DNA from: a virus
Virus record (IMG/VR): IMGVR_UViG_3300023174_000039
Location: 248,001 to 312,000 of that record
Strand: one strand, 5' to 3'
DNA: 64,000 nucleotides
Of this stretch, positions 1 to 8,463 are shown piece after piece. The translations under genes and the position numbers were made by a program. The number at the start of each line of letters is the position of its first letter. Position 1 is the stretch's first letter. Under the pieces are notes generated by a model that searched no databases, was not told where the DNA came from, and saw only the letters and a list, made by a program, of their open reading frames with translations.

Positions 1-720
1 CTAACTTGATCTCGGTAGCACCTGGTACTGTGTATGTTACACCACTTGCTGATTGGTACTGACTTGGGAAGTGATAAATGTAGGGTGGATCTAGCAGGTT
101 AGGGTGCCACGAATAATTAACAGAGTCAACTTTGATAGTAGCAGGAACTGACCAATTGTCTTTACAGGGCAATGTGGTCACTTGAAACGCATCCACCAAC
201 TTGATTTCAGTGGCACCAGGCACAGTGTATGTTACACCACTGGCTGATTGCCATTGATCTGGAAAGTGATAAATGTAAGGTGGTGCAAATGGATCAGGAT
301 GCCATGAATAATCCACGCTGGCAGTAGCGACACTGTCGGGTATGAACCAATGTTGGTTACAGGGCAATGTGGTCACTTGAAACGCATCCACCAACTTGAT
401 TTCAGTGGCGCCCGGAACGACATATGTTACCCCACTTGCGGGTTGCCATTGATCCGGGAAGTGATAAATGTAAGGCGGGTCTAGCGGGTTAGGATGCCAT
501 GAATAATCAACGGTGGACTTTGAGACAGAGTCTGGTATTAACCAATTGTCTTTACAGGGCAATGTGGTCACTTGAAACGCATCGATTAGTTTGATCTCAG
601 TGGCACCGGGCACAGTGTATGTTACACCACTGGCTGATTGATACTGGCTTGAAAAATGATAAATGTAAGGAGGATCCAATGGATCTGGGTGCCATGAATA
701 GTCTACTCTGTCAAAGTTCA
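1..720. repeat. Tandem 195-bp coding repeats
   Basis: The block ending CAATGTGGTCACTTGAAACG recurs near positions 170, 365 and 560, and the unit length is 195 bp. The repeats are in frame within the minus-strand repeat-protein gene and continue past the left edge. Neighbouring units differ by scattered substitutions, as expected for tandem duplications that are still homogenising. Confidence 0.85.
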
Positions 721-1231
721 CATGATTTGGGCATTTCCAATGTGCGTATTGTCGGGTTGCTTTAGCCTGTTGTGTATGTACCAGCTTGATACCCTGATTG
801 CCTGTGTACACAGGACCACCGGCGCTTTGCCATTGTGTGCCAAAGTGATATTCATATGCTGGTTCACGATAGTCCGGATGCCATGAAAAATCAAAACTAT
901 GTTGATCAATTCCTGCAGGAATCCGCCAGTTATCTACTGTAGACAATCTTGTGATAGTACGATCTACATGATAGTGTGTTTCAGTATAGCCCGCAGCAGG
1001 CACAAGATACACACCTGCATCTGCTTGATGTTGGCTAGGCCAGGCATGTCGCTGATGAGCTTGCCAAGGAACAGGCTCCCAAAGAAAATCCCACTCTCTA
1101 AGATCTGCTAAGTATGTGATCCACCAAAAGAACCTTGTGCGACTCAACTGCTGTGCATGCCCAATATCACTTGCTTCACGCTCATGAGCAAACAACCCTG
1201 GCTTCTTACCTGAATAAAAAATATCAAACAT
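1..1231 (-). CDS. Repeat protein with SWHP-type 65-residue repeats (3' end outside window)
   Basis: This reading frame starts at the ATG complementary to 1229-1231 and stays open to the window edge (410 codons visible), so it is partial at its C-terminus. The N-terminal ~90 residues are rich in aromatics (FFWWITYLADLREWDFLWEP). A divergent first repeat with FDFSWHPD follows, then at least three near-identical units of 65 residues (195 bp). Each unit carries YSWHP, PPYIYHF, a QWQSASGVTYTVPGATEIKL-like stretch, DAFQVTTLPC and a tryptophan. One Cys and several Trp/His/Pro residues recur per unit. I know no assigned function; similar SWHPD repeats occur in marine phage proteins near glycosyltransferase-like genes. 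The gene diverges from the one at 1230 and the two start codons overlap. Function is unknown; the repeats are seen directly. Confidence 0.8.
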   Translation of the reverse strand, partial: MFDIFYSGKKPGLFAHEREASDIGHAQQLSRTRFFWWITYLADLREWDFLWEPVPWQAHQRHAWPSQHQADAGVYLVPAAGYTETHYHVDRTITRLSTVDNWRIPAGIDQHSFDFSWHPDYREPAYEYHFGTQWQSAGGPVYTGNQGIKLVHTQQAKATRQYAHWKCPNHVNFDRVDYSWHPDPLDPPYIYHFSSQYQSASGVTYTVPGATEIKLIDAFQVTTLPCKDNWLIPDSVSKSTVDYSWHPNPLDPPYIYHFPDQWQPASGVTYVVPGATEIKLVDAFQVTTLPCNQHWFIPDSVATASVDYSWHPDPFAPPYIYHFPDQWQSASGVTYTVPGATEIKLVDAFQVTTLPCKDNWSVPATIKVDSVNYSWHPNLLDPPYIYHFPSQYQSASGVTYTVPGATEIKL

Positions 1232-2336
1232 GATTAGAATAGACGAAATTTACAACAACACTTTTTGGCCCTGGATTAATAATCAAATCCCTGGCACTAG
1301 AACATACTTCTGTGATCCACCTGGCCGCAGTGATCCAGATGCATTGTTTAACTTTGGTCGAGATGACATTCCCGAAAACGATTTTGTGTTTTTCCATGAT
1401 CAAGAACCTGTGCATTTAGATCTTCATAGACCTTTGTTTACACAGGTCAGAGAGTACACCGAAGACATTAGAAAAAGCAACGGCGATGTCAAAAAAGGCG
1501 GGCATGTAATTGTCAGCGAGCATGGAGAATACGTGCGTGAGTTGTGTCGTGCATACGGATGGAAGAGCCATTATTACTTTTATCATGGATGGGCTTGCAA
1601 GGATTGGTTTCGAGGATATGATAAAACTTTCTTGATCCCTCGAGCAAAAGACAGAGCTCCTACACGCACATTTATGAGTCCTAATAGGATTGTTGCCGGC
1701 AAACGAGATCACAGAGTTTTGTTTTTGTATAATGTATTTAAGCACGGGCTAGATCAAAATTATATTTCGGCTCCTAGAATATGTCCTTACGAAAATGTAG
1801 ATATTTCACAGATAGCACTCAAGTATAATAACATATATCCTGACATAGAGCAAGTGTTCTTGGCAGCAGAATTGCCTAGATTGTTTGCCGGCGAAGACAC
1901 TCAGATCATGACCAGCTGTTGGTTGGGCAACTATGCAGAAGCACAAGACAGTTTGGTGTATGTTCCTACAGAGACTGTGTACTTTGGCAAACGATTACAC
2001 ATCACTGAGAAAACATTCAAGGCAATTGCCTTGGAAATGCCATTTGTGCTGGTAGCGCCTGCACACAGTTTGGAGTACATGCGCAGTTATGGATTCCAAA
2101 CATTTGATGGTATATTTGATGAGAGCTATGATCAGGAAACGGATGATAACAAACGTATTGAAAAAGTTACTCAGCTACTAAAAGATCTAGATAATTTATC
2201 CGTAGCAGAACGTCAACAGATACATCGTGCTTGCTTGCCCATTGTTCAACACAATTTTGAACACTTTTATGGCACCGGATTGGAAAACATCCTGTGGCCT
2301 GAACTGATCAACATGCTGAATGAACTTCGTAGCTGA
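1230..2336 (+). CDS. Putative glycosyltransferase-like protein, TEKTFK/DESYD family (paralog 1)
   Basis: A 368-residue protein. Its C-terminal third has the signature ITEKTFKAIALEMPFVLVAP, then LEYMRSYGFQTFDGIFDESY. The same pattern appears in three other proteins of this window (starting at 2320, 13981 and 18891), so this is a paralogous family. The arrangement E-K-x-F/Y-K, PFV, then G-F-x-T-F-D and D-E-S-Y-D resembles the sugar-nucleotide-binding end of some fucosyltransferase-type glycosyltransferases, but that link is an inference. No signal peptide or membrane segment is visible. The ATG at 1230 overlaps the opposing start codon at 1231, and no clear Shine-Dalgarno sequence precedes it. 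The next gene overlaps the 3' end by 17 bp, suggesting translational coupling. Confidence 0.72.
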   Translation: MIRIDEIYNNTFWPWINNQIPGTRTYFCDPPGRSDPDALFNFGRDDIPENDFVFFHDQEPVHLDLHRPLFTQVREYTEDIRKSNGDVKKGGHVIVSEHGEYVRELCRAYGWKSHYYFYHGWACKDWFRGYDKTFLIPRAKDRAPTRTFMSPNRIVAGKRDHRVLFLYNVFKHGLDQNYISAPRICPYENVDISQIALKYNNIYPDIEQVFLAAELPRLFAGEDTQIMTSCWLGNYAEAQDSLVYVPTETVYFGKRLHITEKTFKAIALEMPFVLVAPAHSLEYMRSYGFQTFDGIFDESYDQETDDNKRIEKVTQLLKDLDNLSVAERQQIHRACLPIVQHNFEHFYGTGLENILWPELINMLNELRS

Positions 2337-3474
2337 TTCAATCATCAAAGGTCGGCCATACCCTGCACTGGCACAGCATCAAGCTATACCTTACACACAG
2401 GGCTGGAGAGAATTTGGAAAACATTGGCCACATACTACTCCTGCTGAGTTATTTGGACACATGAGTGATCATGGGTACCAGTATAGTTTGACCACAGAAG
2501 GCAACGGGTACTATGTAATTGGGCTGGGATTCTTTGATTTCACCATTGATTACTTTGCTCTTGTTGACCGTGCATTACTGCAAAGAATTCAGCAAAAGCT
2601 AGTGACTGTGCTGTTTTACTACCACGAAGGCGATAATCCGCACAACATCAAACAGCGTCTGGATTCATTATGCCAATTGCATGGATTGTCAACCGATTGC
2701 TATCGCTTTGTTAGCGGTAACACTGCTGCCAATTCAATCCCGGGCTTTGTGTACTTTCCTGATCATGAACTGTTGTTCTGGCGCAGGAATCAAGATGTAG
2801 CACCTGTTGTGTTGCACACTAACACAAGGCCATATACATTTGTCGCACTAAGCAGAACACACAAATGGTGGAGAGCAGCCATCATGGCAGACCTGTTACA
2901 AAGCAACATGCTGTCACAGAGTTTGTGGAGTTACAACACTGAGTTGCCACTGGGAGATGATCCTGCGGACAATCCCATAGAACAACTGCCCAATGTTGAT
3001 GTTGATGTGTTCATGACAAACGGACCATACAGATGTGACACATTAACAGTGGATGAACACAACAATCATGCATTAACAGTACCCGAGCATTACACGGATG
3101 CATATTTTAATGTTGTAGTAGAAACACACTTTGATGCTGACGGATCTGGTGGTGCTTTCCTAACTGAAAAAACATTCAAACCCATAAAGAATGCACAACC
3201 ATTTGTGCTGGTTGCACCAGCTGGTAGTTTACAATGCTTACGTGAGCTAGGATATCGTACATTTGATTCCGTGCTGGACAATAGCTACGATTTGGAAACA
3301 AACAACACTCAGCGTTGGCTCAAAGTAAAACAAACATTACAACAAATACAACAAGATCCACACGGCATTTTTTTACGCTGTCGTGATGATATACTGCACA
3401 ACCAGCAGTTATTTCAATCCACGAAACTGGACAGATTAAATACTTTACTAAAGAACCTATATGAACAAAATTAA
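2320..3474 (+). CDS. Putative glycosyltransferase-like protein, TEKTFK/DESYD family (paralog 2)
   Basis: A 384-residue protein of the same family as its upstream neighbour. The signature TEKTFKPIKNAQPFVLVAPA is followed by LRELGYRTFD and LDNSYD near residues 275-330. The N-terminal half differs from paralog 1, so the copies probably share a donor-binding C-terminal domain and differ in acceptor recognition (inference). It starts inside the end of paralog 1 and its own end overlaps the amidinotransferase start by 14 bp, making a coupled plus-strand run. The enzymatic activity is not established from sequence. Confidence 0.7.
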   Translation: MNFVADSIIKGRPYPALAQHQAIPYTQGWREFGKHWPHTTPAELFGHMSDHGYQYSLTTEGNGYYVIGLGFFDFTIDYFALVDRALLQRIQQKLVTVLFYYHEGDNPHNIKQRLDSLCQLHGLSTDCYRFVSGNTAANSIPGFVYFPDHELLFWRRNQDVAPVVLHTNTRPYTFVALSRTHKWWRAAIMADLLQSNMLSQSLWSYNTELPLGDDPADNPIEQLPNVDVDVFMTNGPYRCDTLTVDEHNNHALTVPEHYTDAYFNVVVETHFDADGSGGAFLTEKTFKPIKNAQPFVLVAPAGSLQCLRELGYRTFDSVLDNSYDLETNNTQRWLKVKQTLQQIQQDPHGIFLRCRDDILHNQQLFQSTKLDRLNTLLKNLYEQN

Positions 3475-4486
3475 CTCCTACACCAGCTGGCAACCTCTTG
3501 AAGAGGTCATTGTGGGTCGCGCCTACTCACCTGATTACTTTGACTTTATTGACAATCCACAAGTGCGTAATCAACTGCAACAGATTCTCTACGAGACTGA
3601 AGAAGACTTGAACGGCCTACAACGAACCATTGAAAAGTATGGTGCTCGAGTACGTCGTCCTAACTTGCCCAGTAAAGACTCGTTTATTTGGCACCAAACA
3701 GAGGGCGGAGGTGCTCCGCTGCCGCCACTGACACCACGCGATTGGCAAATCACCATGGGCGACAAACTGTTGCGGGTGCTCAACATGGAAGAACTAGATG
3801 ACATCTGTGCCGACTTTGGCGATCAAGTTGTTAACCCTCACAAGAGTCGGTGGGACGAAGACTGTATCTTAAATGGTGCGAGTGCCAGCTGTATTGTGCG
3901 TGTGGGTCGCGATGTGTTCTTTGACAACTCAGATTTTTTACGTCCTGATCAAACCAAGTGGATTGTGGACAATGTGCTAGGAGAAGGGTATCGTGTTCAC
4001 GAAGCTATCACAGACGGTCATGGAGATGCTGTGTTTGCTATTCTCAAGCCCGGTGTGTTGCTATCCAGCAAACACGATGTGAACTTGGATCTGGCCAAAG
4101 ATTTTCCTGGCTGGGACGTTTGCAAGATCTGGGACAGTTCAATCTGGGCTGCCATGGAAGTGGGCAAGTTCAAATACGAGCAAACTCCTGGTGCTTGGTA
4201 TGTGCAAGGACAAACACCCACAGCTGAGTTCACAAAGTTTGTGGACACATATTTAAACAAGTGGACTGGCTTTGTGGCCGAAACTGTGTTTGATGTCAAC
4301 TGCCTGGTACTGGATGAAGAAAATGTTATCTTCAGCGCCTACAACCGAGAAGTGTTTGACTACTGTAAAAAACATCGTATCAATCCCATTATCAGTGAAC
4401 TGCGCCACAGCTACTTTTGGGACGGTGGCATCTCATGCTGTACACAAGATCTACGTCGTCGTGGCGGCCTAGAAGATTATCTATAA
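3461..4486 (+). CDS. Glycine/arginine amidinotransferase-like enzyme
   Basis: A 341-residue protein of the amidinotransferase (AGAT/StrB, pentein fold) family. These enzymes transfer the amidino group of arginine to an amine through a covalent amidino-cysteine. The C-terminus GGISCCTQDLRRRG matches the AGAT active-site stretch (GGFHCWTCDVRRRG in animal AGAT), which makes Cys326 the catalytic nucleophile. The histidine of TDGHGDAVF (His187) fits the catalytic His. The N-terminus LEEVIVGR and the segment PPLTPRDW are also typical. Length is close to the catalytic domain of the family. It lies between glycosyltransferase-like genes and an SGNH hydrolase, so the acceptor could be an amino sugar or another surface amine (inference). 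The start overlaps the upstream gene. Confidence 0.85.
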   Translation: MNKINSYTSWQPLEEVIVGRAYSPDYFDFIDNPQVRNQLQQILYETEEDLNGLQRTIEKYGARVRRPNLPSKDSFIWHQTEGGGAPLPPLTPRDWQITMGDKLLRVLNMEELDDICADFGDQVVNPHKSRWDEDCILNGASASCIVRVGRDVFFDNSDFLRPDQTKWIVDNVLGEGYRVHEAITDGHGDAVFAILKPGVLLSSKHDVNLDLAKDFPGWDVCKIWDSSIWAAMEVGKFKYEQTPGAWYVQGQTPTAEFTKFVDTYLNKWTGFVAETVFDVNCLVLDEENVIFSAYNREVFDYCKKHRINPIISELRHSYFWDGGISCCTQDLRRRGGLEDYL

Positions 4487-4508
4487 GCATGTTGCAGAGG
4501 ATATAAAA

Positions 4509-5177
4509 ATGAAAATATTGGTCAATGGCGACAGCAACATGTGCGGCGAAGAACTTGAAGACCGCAGTCTGGGTATATCATCACAGGTGGCCAAGATATT
4601 GGGTGCGGATATCAACAATCTTAGTCTCAGTGGCAGTAGCAATGATCGAATATACAACAGCACCATGGATTATGTTCTTAATCAGCCCACACCAGATCTG
4701 GTTCTGATTGGCTGGAGTGAAATGTGTCGTGTGCAATGGTTTTTGGATGATGTGCATCCGTTTGGTGAGTTTGTGGAAATAAACAACCTGGGTGTGGGAC
4801 GTCGTGAGTATCCAGACCATTATGCCAGGCGTCTAGAAAGATGGCACGAAATCAGCAACAATCTAGAATTTCGTACACATCTCAGTTACTACTGGCACGA
4901 ACGCATATATAACTTACACAAGTTTTTGCAAAACCGATGTATTAATCATTTGTTTTTTCATTCATTTCATGACTTCAAAGTAACTGATGCAAATGATCAG
5001 CTTGACTGGTCCAACTGTTTTATGGATCCTTACAGCTGGGACAACACCTATGTGCATTGGTGTGCAGATCAAGGATACAAAGAAATAACGCCTGGATGGT
5101 ATCATTATGAACCTGCGGGACAACGTGCGTGGGCCGAACGCATCGTTGAGTATATTAAACAACACAATATTATATGA
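4509..5177 (+). CDS. SGNH/GDSL-family hydrolase (copy 1)
   Basis: A 222-residue protein with the SGNH-hydrolase pattern: block I GDSNMCGEE near residues 7-15 (nucleophile Ser), block II LSLSGSSNDR near 38-47, block III IGWSEM, and a C-terminal YHYEPAGQRAWAERI in the position of the catalytic His block. Such enzymes remove or transfer acyl esters, often O-acetyl groups on sugars; the substrate here is unknown. An AGAGGA Shine-Dalgarno sequence at about 4495-4501 supports the ATG at 4509. The stop overlaps the next gene's start by 4 bp. Two further SGNH proteins occur on the opposite strand (6252-7061 and 8460-9110). Confidence 0.78.
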   Translation: MKILVNGDSNMCGEELEDRSLGISSQVAKILGADINNLSLSGSSNDRIYNSTMDYVLNQPTPDLVLIGWSEMCRVQWFLDDVHPFGEFVEINNLGVGRREYPDHYARRLERWHEISNNLEFRTHLSYYWHERIYNLHKFLQNRCINHLFFHSFHDFKVTDANDQLDWSNCFMDPYSWDNTYVHWCADQGYKEITPGWYHYEPAGQRAWAERIVEYIKQHNII

Positions 5178-6289
5178 TTTATTCCGTTGACCAAATTCGA
5201 CATCTACATTTAGAAATAAGCAGTTTATGCAATGCCGCGTGTCCGTTGTGCCCTAGAAATTTCAATGGCTATAAACACAATGCAGGATACACAGAGCACA
5301 ACATGTCATTGGCAGAGGCACAAAAAATATTTCCCGTGGAGTTTGTGCAACAACTAGAGGTCATAGTGATCAATGGGAACTTTGGCGATGCTGTAATGAA
5401 TCCAGACACTGTGCCAATTGTTAGATATTTTAAAGAACACAATCCCAAGATACATATCAATATCAGCACCAATGGTGCCGCAAGAGATGCCAGATTCTGG
5501 AAAGACCTGGCAGCATCTGATGTTGAAGTGAGTTTTTGTATTGACGGCGTTGATGATTTCACGCACGGACTGTATCGACGCAACACAATGTACAGCACAA
5601 TCATGCGTAACTCTGCTACATTTATAGCTGCCGGAGGACGAGCTAACTGGAAGATGATTAAGTTTGATCATAATGGTCCATTTCAGGAACAGGCCCATCA
5701 GCTCAGCATACAAAGAGGATTCACGAATTTTTCACTGATCAACGACGGACGAGACATAGGACCTGTTTACAATGACCAAGGCGATTTACAATACACCATT
5801 GGAGAGGCACGGATCGATTGGCAGCCACCTGCAAGAATTGAACCGTTGTTAGAAATGAATTTTGATGAAAAATTCAAAGGTAATCAGATTATCTGGGTCA
5901 AGAAAGAAGAGATCAAAGAAATCCACTGTGAAGTTGCAGTATCAAAAAGTGTATATGTCAGCAGTACCGGAGATGTGTTCCCTTGTTGTTACATGGGCAT
6001 AAATCCTGCTGAATACAGAAACAATACCAGTCACGGATACAGCATGGAACAAATCAATCAGATTATGGCCAAGAACAATGCACTAGAGCACGATCTTGCC
6101 ACCTGTATTGCATGGTTTGATCACATTGAATCCAGCTGGAACAAAGACTCATTTGAGAATGGCAGATTACTGACCTGCAATCAATCATGCGGAGGCGACA
6201 ATCAGCGTCCGCAGTTTCATGTCAAAGAAGCCACAATATACTATAACGATGTTAACGGGTCCCAAACCCAGGATCAGGCCACCGACTAG
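5174..6289 (+). CDS. Radical SAM protein, CNAACPLC type
   Basis: A 371-residue protein with the radical SAM cluster motif CNAACPLC at residues 19-26, which binds a [4Fe-4S] cluster and SAM. The usual GGEP motif is replaced by GNFGDAVMNPD. The C-terminal part has GDVFPCCYMG and a later LLTCNQSCGG, consistent with a SPASM/twitch-like auxiliary-cluster domain placed C-terminally. It resembles the protein at 59758-60768 in layout and differs from the six N-terminal-twitch radical SAM proteins on the opposite strand. The start overlaps the SGNH stop by 4 bp. The last 38 bp overlap the convergent gene ending at 6252. The substrate is unknown. Confidence 0.82.
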   Translation: MIYSVDQIRHLHLEISSLCNAACPLCPRNFNGYKHNAGYTEHNMSLAEAQKIFPVEFVQQLEVIVINGNFGDAVMNPDTVPIVRYFKEHNPKIHINISTNGAARDARFWKDLAASDVEVSFCIDGVDDFTHGLYRRNTMYSTIMRNSATFIAAGGRANWKMIKFDHNGPFQEQAHQLSIQRGFTNFSLINDGRDIGPVYNDQGDLQYTIGEARIDWQPPARIEPLLEMNFDEKFKGNQIIWVKKEEIKEIHCEVAVSKSVYVSSTGDVFPCCYMGINPAEYRNNTSHGYSMEQINQIMAKNNALEHDLATCIAWFDHIESSWNKDSFENGRLLTCNQSCGGDNQRPQFHVKEATIYYNDVNGSQTQDQATD

Positions 6290-7061
6290 CATTTGGGTTC
6301 GGGGCATAAAAGTTTGTTAAATCAATGGGCCTTGATCCTGGCTCATAGTTTTGATATGTGTCAACTACCAGTGCGCTCATCATTCGATTGTTGTAAGAAC
6401 TAAAATGATTGCATCGACGGTCTTGTATCATGTAGTGCTTTATTATTTCTGCGTCAGTTCCTTTGCCCTCACTGAAACTCACATGAATCAATGGTGTTGT
6501 AAACACCACTCCGGGTAGCGCGGACTTGGAGATTTCTACTGTAAACGGATAGTTGTTAAAATGTATTTGTTTGATGTCTTTAAAAGTCCTGTCTATTTCG
6601 TGGAACCATTGCACTTGTGACCAATCTTGAAAAGAGTAATCAATCAAGTCTGCGGCCCAGGATTGTAGGGATTTTGCCAGCGTTGTTTTGTACTTGTACT
6701 TGGCATCATCTGAGTGCGGTTTCCAATCCAGGTTTAACATTTCATTTCCCACATCTCCATTTTCGCTATTGTACCTGGTGCTGTTGGTGTGACAAAATAC
6801 CATGAGTTCAATGGATTCAATCCATTCAGGATCATACTCCATATGATCAAATAGTTGTTTACGAGAATAATACCAACTGCGACCAGCAAATCCAAAACTG
6901 TACAAGTTCAACTCCAATGCCTCCGCAGTTAAATCCAGCCAACTCTTATTTTTTGGGTCAGAGTCTTTCTGCTGGGCCATCTTGTGCGGTATCACACTGT
7001 CCTCATTCCAACAACTGCAGAAACTGTCACCTACAAATACTATGTTTTTTTTAAATGGCAT
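6252..7061 (-). CDS. SGNH/GDSL-family hydrolase (copy 2)
   Basis: I place the start at the ATG complementary to 7059-7061, giving 269 residues beginning MPFKKNIVFVGDSFC. The frame is open up to an ATG at 7196, but that start would overlap the upstream gene by 146 bp and precede the natural first strand of the SGNH fold. Visible blocks are VGDSFCS (nucleophile Ser13), LYSFGFAGRSWYYSR, MVFCHTNSTR, and CNHFSSYNN near the C-terminal third as a candidate catalytic His block. It is the last gene of the long minus-strand operon. Its 3' end overlaps the convergent radical SAM gene by 38 bp. The probable role is hydrolysis or transfer of an acyl ester in surface modification (inference). Confidence 0.7.
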   Translation of the reverse strand: MPFKKNIVFVGDSFCSCWNEDSVIPHKMAQQKDSDPKNKSWLDLTAEALELNLYSFGFAGRSWYYSRKQLFDHMEYDPEWIESIELMVFCHTNSTRYNSENGDVGNEMLNLDWKPHSDDAKYKYKTTLAKSLQSWAADLIDYSFQDWSQVQWFHEIDRTFKDIKQIHFNNYPFTVEISKSALPGVVFTTPLIHVSFSEGKGTDAEIIKHYMIQDRRCNHFSSYNNRMMSALVVDTYQNYEPGSRPIDLTNFYAPNPNASRWPDPGFGTR

Positions 7062-8463
7062 TGTACCAGCCTGCCAATCTTGGGTAAGTTGCCGCAAAGT
7101 TTTTGCCTCGACGTTGATCGTATTGTTTAAAGAAGCTTTTGAAATCTTTTTGTAATGCCAATACGTTGGCTTCTTCAACATTGCCAGCAAACTCATCTGT
7201 TGTGTGCGCTATGTACTTTTCTTCATGGGGCGCAGTTACTTCCAGCAGATATTTTGAATAGCGTTCAATGTGGTCAATTTCAATATCTGCAAACAACTTT
7301 TTGATATCTGGACCCTTTAAGAAATCTGTAATTTCGTGTGCGTACTGCTCACGCAGTTCTCTAGGTAGTACTACTATGCTCTGAAATGTGGGGAAGCGCA
7401 CAGGATTAACGCTCAGCATGAGTCCACGACTGTGATTGCTATTGGGAGGTGCTGTGCGTTTGCGGTCTGCAAGCCAGTACAGGAACTCAGTAAATCCGTC
7501 GGCAGCGGCTGCACTCAGTGTGCCACATATGCCAGTATTGGCAATCACACCTGAGTTCAGTACCAGGTCTAGATTGCTGTTCCACAGTTCCCAGTCCAGC
7601 CCATCACGCACATACTCCATCTTGTTGCCTGTGCTTTCGGCACTAGTATATACCCATACAGGCACATCAATGCGACTGCATGCGTCTAAGAAACGTTTTA
7701 GTGTGTCTTGATCGTAGGCCAAGTTAGTGGTCATTTCTATACGACAATCAGTCTTGGAAGTGTTGTTGGCCAGCCAATCCAGTAACTTCCAGGTGTGACC
7801 TGACATCATTGGCTCGCCGCCACTGATTCGTATTTGTTTGATGGTTTTGTGCAGGCTAGAATCCCACCATTTAAAGAACGCATCGGCATAGGGGTTGTCC
7901 TCACCAAATGTATATCCTATTGCTTCGTCGCCAGTGGTTAGATAATGATTACGATGATCAGTTGGTAAATTTGTATAAGCACCGTTTTTGCGAATATCTT
8001 TAGCCCAGGTTGTGCTGATGGTTGGGGCACAATAACTGCATCCTAAATTGCAAGTGCGATCAAAACATATTTCCAAATAAGTCAGATCATAATCGTTTTC
8101 AGAACTGGAAGTGAACGCAGTGTTCAGCAACTCTGGACTCATTTGGCCACCCCAGGTGGTCCACACACGATCGCTGAGACCATCTGGTTCAACGTCTTCC
8201 ATTACCCAGCAGAATTGACAATTCTTGGGCTTGAGTCCCTGTTGCATCATGAGTCTCTCTTGTTTTTTAATGGGAGTATTGTGCAGGGCCATTGGGTTGG
8301 TCTTGATTGCTTCCAGGTCTATTAAATGTGGAGGATTATGGTGACAGCTTGTGGTCCATCCTTGGCTGAGCCATAGGCTGCTGTTGTACCATTTAGATCC
8401 ACAAAAACTTGGACTTTTAGAATCCAGGTTGTCAATCTTCCATTGTTTCATATTAATGCTCAT
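7051..8463 (-). CDS. Twitch-domain radical SAM protein (group A, copy 1)
   Basis: A 470-residue protein. The N-terminal region has SFCGSKWYNSSLWL, TTSCHH and NCQFCW, a cysteine pattern I read as an N-terminal twitch-like auxiliary Fe-S domain. The radical SAM motif CNLGCSYC follows near residues 136-143, then RISGGEPMMSG. This layout matches the phage-abundant 'twitch domain-containing radical SAM' family. Close relatives here are the proteins at 16449-17801 and 18875-20260, which share the KWYN/KW, SCHH or SCYH and EYCW/QYCW pattern. It sits between two SGNH genes; the start overlaps the preceding stop by 4 bp. The reaction and substrate are unknown. Confidence 0.82.
   Translation of the reverse strand: MSINMKQWKIDNLDSKSPSFCGSKWYNSSLWLSQGWTTSCHHNPPHLIDLEAIKTNPMALHNTPIKKQERLMMQQGLKPKNCQFCWVMEDVEPDGLSDRVWTTWGGQMSPELLNTAFTSSSENDYDLTYLEICFDRTCNLGCSYCAPTISTTWAKDIRKNGAYTNLPTDHRNHYLTTGDEAIGYTFGEDNPYADAFFKWWDSSLHKTIKQIRISGGEPMMSGHTWKLLDWLANNTSKTDCRIEMTTNLAYDQDTLKRFLDACSRIDVPVWVYTSAESTGNKMEYVRDGLDWELWNSNLDLVLNSGVIANTGICGTLSAAAADGFTEFLYWLADRKRTAPPNSNHSRGLMLSVNPVRFPTFQSIVVLPRELREQYAHEITDFLKGPDIKKLFADIEIDHIERYSKYLLEVTAPHEEKYIAHTTDEFAGNVEEANVLALQKDFKSFFKQYDQRRGKNFAATYPRLAGWYNAI

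Noticed and set aside
1-720. Tandem repeats as a CRISPR array
   Set aside because: The 195-bp units are in frame, nearly identical throughout and lack short repeats alternating with unique spacers.
3958-4472. Additional ORFs overlapping the amidinotransferase gene on both strands
   Set aside because: They lie entirely within a gene with clear catalytic motifs and have no recognisable features of their own.
7062-7196. Longer N-terminus for the SGNH protein starting at 7196
   Set aside because: It would overlap the upstream radical SAM gene by 146 bp, far more than other junctions here, and the SGNH fold begins right after the ATG at 7061.
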